In this document: positions 5,201 through 7,814 of the stretch, in pieces | How positions within the stretch are numbered: the first letter of the stretch is position 1 | How the letters are laid out: each line of letters begins with the position of its first letter | Made by a program: the position numbers and the translations under genes | The notes under the pieces: model-generated | The model's database searches: none | What the model saw: the letters and a program-made list of their open reading frames with translations, nothing else | Told to the model about the DNA's origin: nothing | Source of the DNA: Candidatus Neoanaerotignum tabaqchaliae | Lineage (GTDB): Bacteria; Bacillota; Clostridia; Lachnospirales; Anaerotignaceae | Direction: 5' to 3' | Length of the DNA: 7,814 nucleotides | Assembly (NCBI GenBank): GCA_904420235.1 | Contig: CAJFUS010000169.1 | Location: 1-7,814, forward strand

Positions 5201-5339
5201 ACCTCCTTTTGCTATTCAAAATATAAAATATTGAAATAATTAAATTTATTTTCTGATTTATAGTTTACAGGAAAAACTTAAAAATGTACAATATTGATAT
5301 AGAAATCCGCATTTTGTAAAATGAATAGCAAAAGGAAGT
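5201..5339. repeat. Long inverted repeat spanning the reductase-lysR intergenic region
   Basis: TCCTTTTGCTATTCA (5204-5218) is the exact reverse complement of 5322-5336. Extended to 5201-5218 and 5322-5339 it matches in 17 of 18 positions. The arms are 103 bases apart and bracket the lysR promoter. The right arm contains the ribosome binding site of lysR; the left arm contains an equally good AAAGGAGGT on the minus strand but no usable gene start follows it. Either paired regulator sites or inversion sites could explain it. Confidence 0.8.
5264..5292 (+). promoter_or_regulatory. Promoter of the lysR-type gene
   Basis: TTTACA (5264-5269) is followed after 17 bases by TACAAT (5287-5292), predicting a start near 5299 and a leader of about 47 bases. 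The whole promoter lies between the arms of the inverted repeat. Confidence 0.65.
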
Positions 5340-5345
5340 GAAACA

Positions 5346-6215
5346 ATGCTTAATCTATTAGAACTTGAACAGCTTGCGGCATTTGACGAATGCGGCACTC
5401 TATCGGGAGCCGCTGAAAAATTACATATATCACAGCCAACCCTCACCCGCACAATGAAGCATATTGAGGAGGAATTCGGAGTTGACCTTTTTGTTAGGGG
5501 CAAAAATAAAATCACTCTTAACGAAACCGGCAAAAAGGCTGCGGAATATGCCAAAAAGCTTATAAACGAGGCTGAAAACGCTGTAAGTCAAGTTAGGGCC
5601 TTCAGCCAAAGTCTGCGCACAATTTCAGTTGAGTCCTGCGCCCCTGTGCCTCTTTGGCTTCTTCCGCCGGCACTGTCAGAAATGTTTCCCGACAAGATAA
5701 TTTCCTCAAAACTTTCTCTCATTGATGAAATTATAAAAAACGTAATTTCCGGTTCCTGCCAAATAGGAATACTTCCATATGCCGTCAGCAACAACCTCTT
5801 TATGTGCTCGCCTTTTATCCGAGAGGAACTTTCTGTATGCCTTCCTAAAGAGCATTTTCTGGCAAAACACGAAAGTCTTTCATTCAGCGATATTAATGGA
5901 TTTAATTGTCTTTTAAAATCTCAAATAGGCTTTTGGAACGAAATGTGCCGCGAAAAAATGCCAGCGTCGAAATTTCTTGTTCAAACAGACGATTTTGAGT
6001 TTGACGAACTTGTAAAGTCCTCAACTCTCCCATGTTTTGTAACAAATCTTGTTAACAATATGGATGACATTTTAAAAAATCGAGTTATAATTCCAATTTC
6101 TGACTCTGAAGCCAATGTAAACTATCACTTAATTTATCTGCAAAAAAACAAAGACCTTATTAAGGCAGCCGAAAAAGTTTCATTAAAAAACGATGTATCG
6201 TTGATAAATAATTAA
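5346..6215 (+). CDS. LysR-family transcriptional regulator
   Basis: This 289-residue DNA-binding protein has the standard LysR plan and length. An N-terminal winged helix-turn-helix occupies about residues 1-62, with recognition helix SQPTLTRTMKHIEEEFG (29-45) and the following DLFVRGKNKITLNETG wing. A linker helix runs from about 63 to 88, and a periplasmic-binding-protein-like effector domain covers roughly 90-285. LysR proteins act as tetramers that usually activate a divergent target gene and repress their own; the effector is a small molecule not deducible here. The divergent aldo/keto reductase is the obvious target. The start is the ATG at 5346, with AGGAAG (5333-5338) 7 bases upstream lying inside the right arm of the inverted repeat. 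No good terminator lies directly after the gene. Confidence 0.92.
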   Translation: MLNLLELEQLAAFDECGTLSGAAEKLHISQPTLTRTMKHIEEEFGVDLFVRGKNKITLNETGKKAAEYAKKLINEAENAVSQVRAFSQSLRTISVESCAPVPLWLLPPALSEMFPDKIISSKLSLIDEIIKNVISGSCQIGILPYAVSNNLFMCSPFIREELSVCLPKEHFLAKHESLSFSDINGFNCLLKSQIGFWNEMCREKMPASKFLVQTDDFEFDELVKSSTLPCFVTNLVNNMDDILKNRVIIPISDSEANVNYHLIYLQKNKDLIKAAEKVSLKNDVSLINN

Positions 6216-6320
6216 AAATAATTTTTAAATTAATTGGAATACTTAAAATATTTTTAAACGCCTGTATTTTCTTGAACACTTGAAAATTCACATGCGGAAA
6301 ATAAGTGTAAAATATTGGAA

Positions 6321-6365
6321 CGCCAACTTTATTTCTTCCGCCGCACTAAAACACGCAGGTTGGCG
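6321..6365 (-). other. Hairpin with strand-biased inner stem
   Basis: The outer stem is CGCCAAC/GUUGGCG. In minus-strand RNA an inner stem CUGCGU/GUGCGG (6358-6353 with 6345-6340), with three wobble pairs, stacks directly on it and leaves a purine-rich bulge on the 3' side. In plus-strand RNA the wobbles are lost. Confidence 0.3.
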
Positions 6366-6431
6366 CTTACATTTCTGTATTAGAACGCGGATTACTATTA
6401 AACGCAGAAGATATTTTTACTGAAAATATTC

Positions 6432-6470
6432 GGCGGCCTTAGGTGATTAAAAAGCGCGATTTAGGCCGCC
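6432..6470 (+). terminator. Possible distal terminator of the lysR-type gene
   Basis: A perfect 8-bp GC-rich stem GGCGGCCT/AGGCCGCC is followed by TATTTCATTT on the plus strand. The loop is long (23 bases) and it lies 216 bases after the stop codon, so the call is weak. Confidence 0.35.
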
Positions 6471-6515
6471 TATTTCATTTATAAAATTCGTTTTAAGCAA
6501 ATAAAATTTATAATA

Positions 6516-6593
6516 ATCCTTTATAAAATGCCGATAAGTATAAAAAGACCATAAAAACGCCTTAAAGGATAAATTTAACCTTACCGGCATTTT
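6516..6593 (-). other. Interleaved inverted repeats with pseudoknot topology
   Basis: Stem 1 joins AAAAUGCCGGUAAG (6593-6580) to CUUAUCGGCAUUUU (6538-6525): 14 bp with one G-U in minus-strand RNA, but an A-C mismatch in plus-strand RNA. Stem 2 joins AUCCUUUA (6570-6563) to UAAAGGAU (6523-6516), 8 bp. One strand of stem 2 lies in the loop of stem 1 and the other lies just outside it, so the two are knotted or alternative. Confidence 0.45.
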
Positions 6594-6633
6594 TGATAAA
6601 ACATATCCTCATTAAAACACCGCTCGGCTACAT

Positions 6634-6677
6634 AAAAAACGGCATTAAGCCTTTGTTCGCCACAAAAGCATAACGCC
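6634..6677 (-). terminator. Intrinsic terminator of galE
   Basis: On the minus strand GGCGUUA (6677-6671) pairs with UAAUGCC (6647-6641). After one U-U mismatch, GCUUUUGU pairs with ACAAAGGC around a GGCGA loop, giving a stem of about 15 pairs followed by G and six Us (6639-6634). It begins 10 bases after the galE stop codon. Confidence 0.9.
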
Positions 6678-6687
6678 AAACAAATTT

Positions 6688-7698
6688 CTATCTGTATCCC
6701 TCAGGATTAAGTTTCTGCCATTTCCAAGCATCGGAACACATGTCGTCAATACCATATTCCGCTTTCCAGCCAAGTTCCCTTTGGGCAAGAGACACATCGG
6801 CGTAGCAGGCGTCCACATCGCCTTCACGACGGGAGGAAAAAACAAAATCTATGTTCTTTCCGCTGGCCTTCTCAAAGCTTTTCATCATCTCAATAACACT
6901 GTATCCCTTTCCCGTTCCTATGTTAAATATAAAATTTCCGCTTTTTTCATGATTTAATTTCTCAATGGCCTTTATGTGACCTTTGGCCACGTCAACAACA
7001 TGAATATAGTCCCTAACGCCGGTTCCGTCGGGAGTTTCATAATCGTCGCCGTAAATATTAAGCTGTTTCAGCCTTCCGCAGGCCACCTGAGATATATACG
7101 GCACCAAATTAGACGGCGTGCCCTTCGGGTCCTCTCCTATAAGGCCGCTTTTGTGCGCTCCCACCGGATTAAAATATCTTAAAATAACCGAGGCTCCGTT
7201 TATTGAGCCGCAAAAATCGCATATAATCTGCTCTTGAATAAGTTTTGTCCTTCCGTATGGGTTAACCGGCAAAAGAGGACTGCTCTCTTTAACAGGCAGC
7301 TCCGTTGTTTTTCCATAAACCGCTGCCGAGGAGCTTAAAACTATTTTGCTTACGCCAAACTTTTTCATGGCCTCGCATATATTAATTGTGCCTGTTACGT
7401 TGTTGTTATAATACTCAAGGGGTCTGGCAACCGAGTCCGGTATTGATTTTAAGGCGGCGAAATGTATAACGGCGTCGGCCTTTTCCCTGTCAAATATATC
7501 AAAAAGCGTATTTTTGTCGCATATATCAGCTTCATAAAATGATATATTTTTGCCTGTTATATTCTCAACACGCTCAACAGCCTTTCGGCTTGAGCCTGAA
7601 AGGTTATCAACAACAGTCACGTTATATCCGGCCTCCAACAGCTCTACGCATGTATGGCTTCCTATATATCCCGCTCCTCCGGTTACAAGTATATTCAT
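6688..7698 (-). CDS. galE: UDP-glucose 4-epimerase
   Basis: This 336-residue cytosolic NAD-dependent enzyme of the extended short-chain dehydrogenase family interconverts UDP-glucose and UDP-galactose, linking the Leloir pathway to supply of galactose for surface glycans. The N-terminal TGGAGYIGSH (6-15) is the Rossmann GxxGxxG loop, with Asp31 at the end of strand 2. The catalytic residues are Ser123 in LSSSAAVYG, Tyr148 and Lys152 in NPYGRTK, one position offset from E. coli Ser124, Tyr149 and Lys153. Length matches E. coli GalE (338). The gatekeeper position equivalent to E. coli Tyr299 is Cys298 (GDVDACYAD), as in human GALE, which suggests N-acetylated sugars may also be accepted. The start is the ATG at 7698 after a GGGGGT site; the 14-residue upstream extension precedes the Rossmann strand and is rejected. 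Monocistronic. Confidence 0.97.
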   Translation of the reverse strand: MNILVTGGAGYIGSHTCVELLEAGYNVTVVDNLSGSSRKAVERVENITGKNISFYEADICDKNTLFDIFDREKADAVIHFAALKSIPDSVARPLEYYNNNVTGTINICEAMKKFGVSKIVLSSSAAVYGKTTELPVKESSPLLPVNPYGRTKLIQEQIICDFCGSINGASVILRYFNPVGAHKSGLIGEDPKGTPSNLVPYISQVACGRLKQLNIYGDDYETPDGTGVRDYIHVVDVAKGHIKAIEKLNHEKSGNFIFNIGTGKGYSVIEMMKSFEKASGKNIDFVFSSRREGDVDACYADVSLAQRELGWKAEYGIDDMCSDAWKWQKLNPEGYR

Positions 7699-7731
7699 AT
7701 TAAACCCCCATAAACATATTTTCCTGTTATT

Positions 7732-7760
7732 ATAATACAATATTTAAAATTCTATTACAA
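7732..7760 (-). promoter_or_regulatory. Candidate promoter of galE
   Basis: TTGTAA (7760-7755) is followed after 17 bases by TATTAT (7737-7732) on the minus strand, predicting a start near 7725 and a short leader of about 27 bases. The remaining bases to the window edge contain a TATACT on the plus strand (7803-7808) that may belong to a divergent unit outside the window. Confidence 0.5.
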
Positions 7761-7814
7761 TAATCAAAATTTTTATTGGAAAATATAGCTTTGGTTTCAT
7801 GCTATACTAAAACC

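Larger units (their letters stand above)
6216..6633. other. Gene-free, hairpin-rich region between lysR and galE
   Basis: There is no supportable ORF. Unlike the other spacers, it contains several GC-rich inverted repeats: 6-bp ACACTT/AAGTGT (6276-6281 with 6303-6308), 7-bp CGCCAAC/GTTGGCG (6321-6327 with 6359-6365), 8-bp GGCGGCCT/AGGCCGCC (6432-6439 with 6463-6470), and the interleaved stems at 6516-6593. No convincing promoter was found on either strand. It may hold a structured RNA or just the 3' ends of the two convergent genes. Confidence 0.5.

Noticed and set aside
6645..6845. Minus-strand 66-codon frame at the end of galE
   Set aside because: It overlaps the conserved galE C-terminus in another frame and runs into the galE terminator.
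1..7814. CRISPR array, insertion sequence, phage or toxin-antitoxin pair
   Set aside because: No regularly spaced direct repeats, transposase or recombinase motifs, target duplications, or paired small toxin-antitoxin genes were found.

Overview
The window is AT-rich DNA with strong AGGAGG-type ribosome binding sites, TTGACA/TATAAT-type promoters and many intrinsic terminators. The proteins are typical of anaerobic Bacillota, and the most likely source is a low-GC member of class Clostridia. No genus can be assigned from the sequence alone. Nothing here looks like a phage, plasmid, insertion sequence or CRISPR array; it reads as ordinary chromosome made of small, independently promoted units.

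Layout, left to right. A small bacterial PH-domain gene (229-600, +) has its own promoter and terminator. A PsiE-family membrane protein gene (973-1407, +) follows an intergenic region that carries an 18-bp perfect palindrome. It converges, over a shared bidirectional terminator, on a GNAT acetyltransferase gene (1607-2089, -). A tRNA-Thr(GGU) with its own promoter, structured leader and terminator occupies 2342-2569 (+). A two-gene operon then reads leftwards: a MarR-type regulator (3934-3494, TTG start) overlaps a YczE/YitT-like membrane protein gene (3510-2839). Its promoter is embedded in a large symmetrical AT-rich operator. An aldo/keto reductase (5105-4266, -) diverges from a LysR-type regulator (5346-6215, +), and a long inverted repeat spans their intergenic region. 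After a 470-base gene-free, hairpin-rich stretch, a UDP-glucose 4-epimerase gene, galE (7698-6688, -), closes the window.

How the genes work together. Two regulator-target pairs are evident. MarR plus the membrane protein is an autoregulated operon in which the membrane protein is probably the effector or exporter. LysR plus the aldo/keto reductase is the classic divergent arrangement, with the regulator probably controlling the reductase in response to a carbonyl compound. The remaining genes (PH domain, PsiE, GNAT, tRNA, galE) are separate transcription units with no obvious functional link.

No clearly new multi-gene system is visible. The most interesting material is non-coding: the 15-bp (18 with one mismatch) inverted repeat that brackets the lysR promoter, the MarR operator, and hairpins at 4033-4091 and 6321-6593 that pair completely only in minus-strand RNA, through G-U wobbles.
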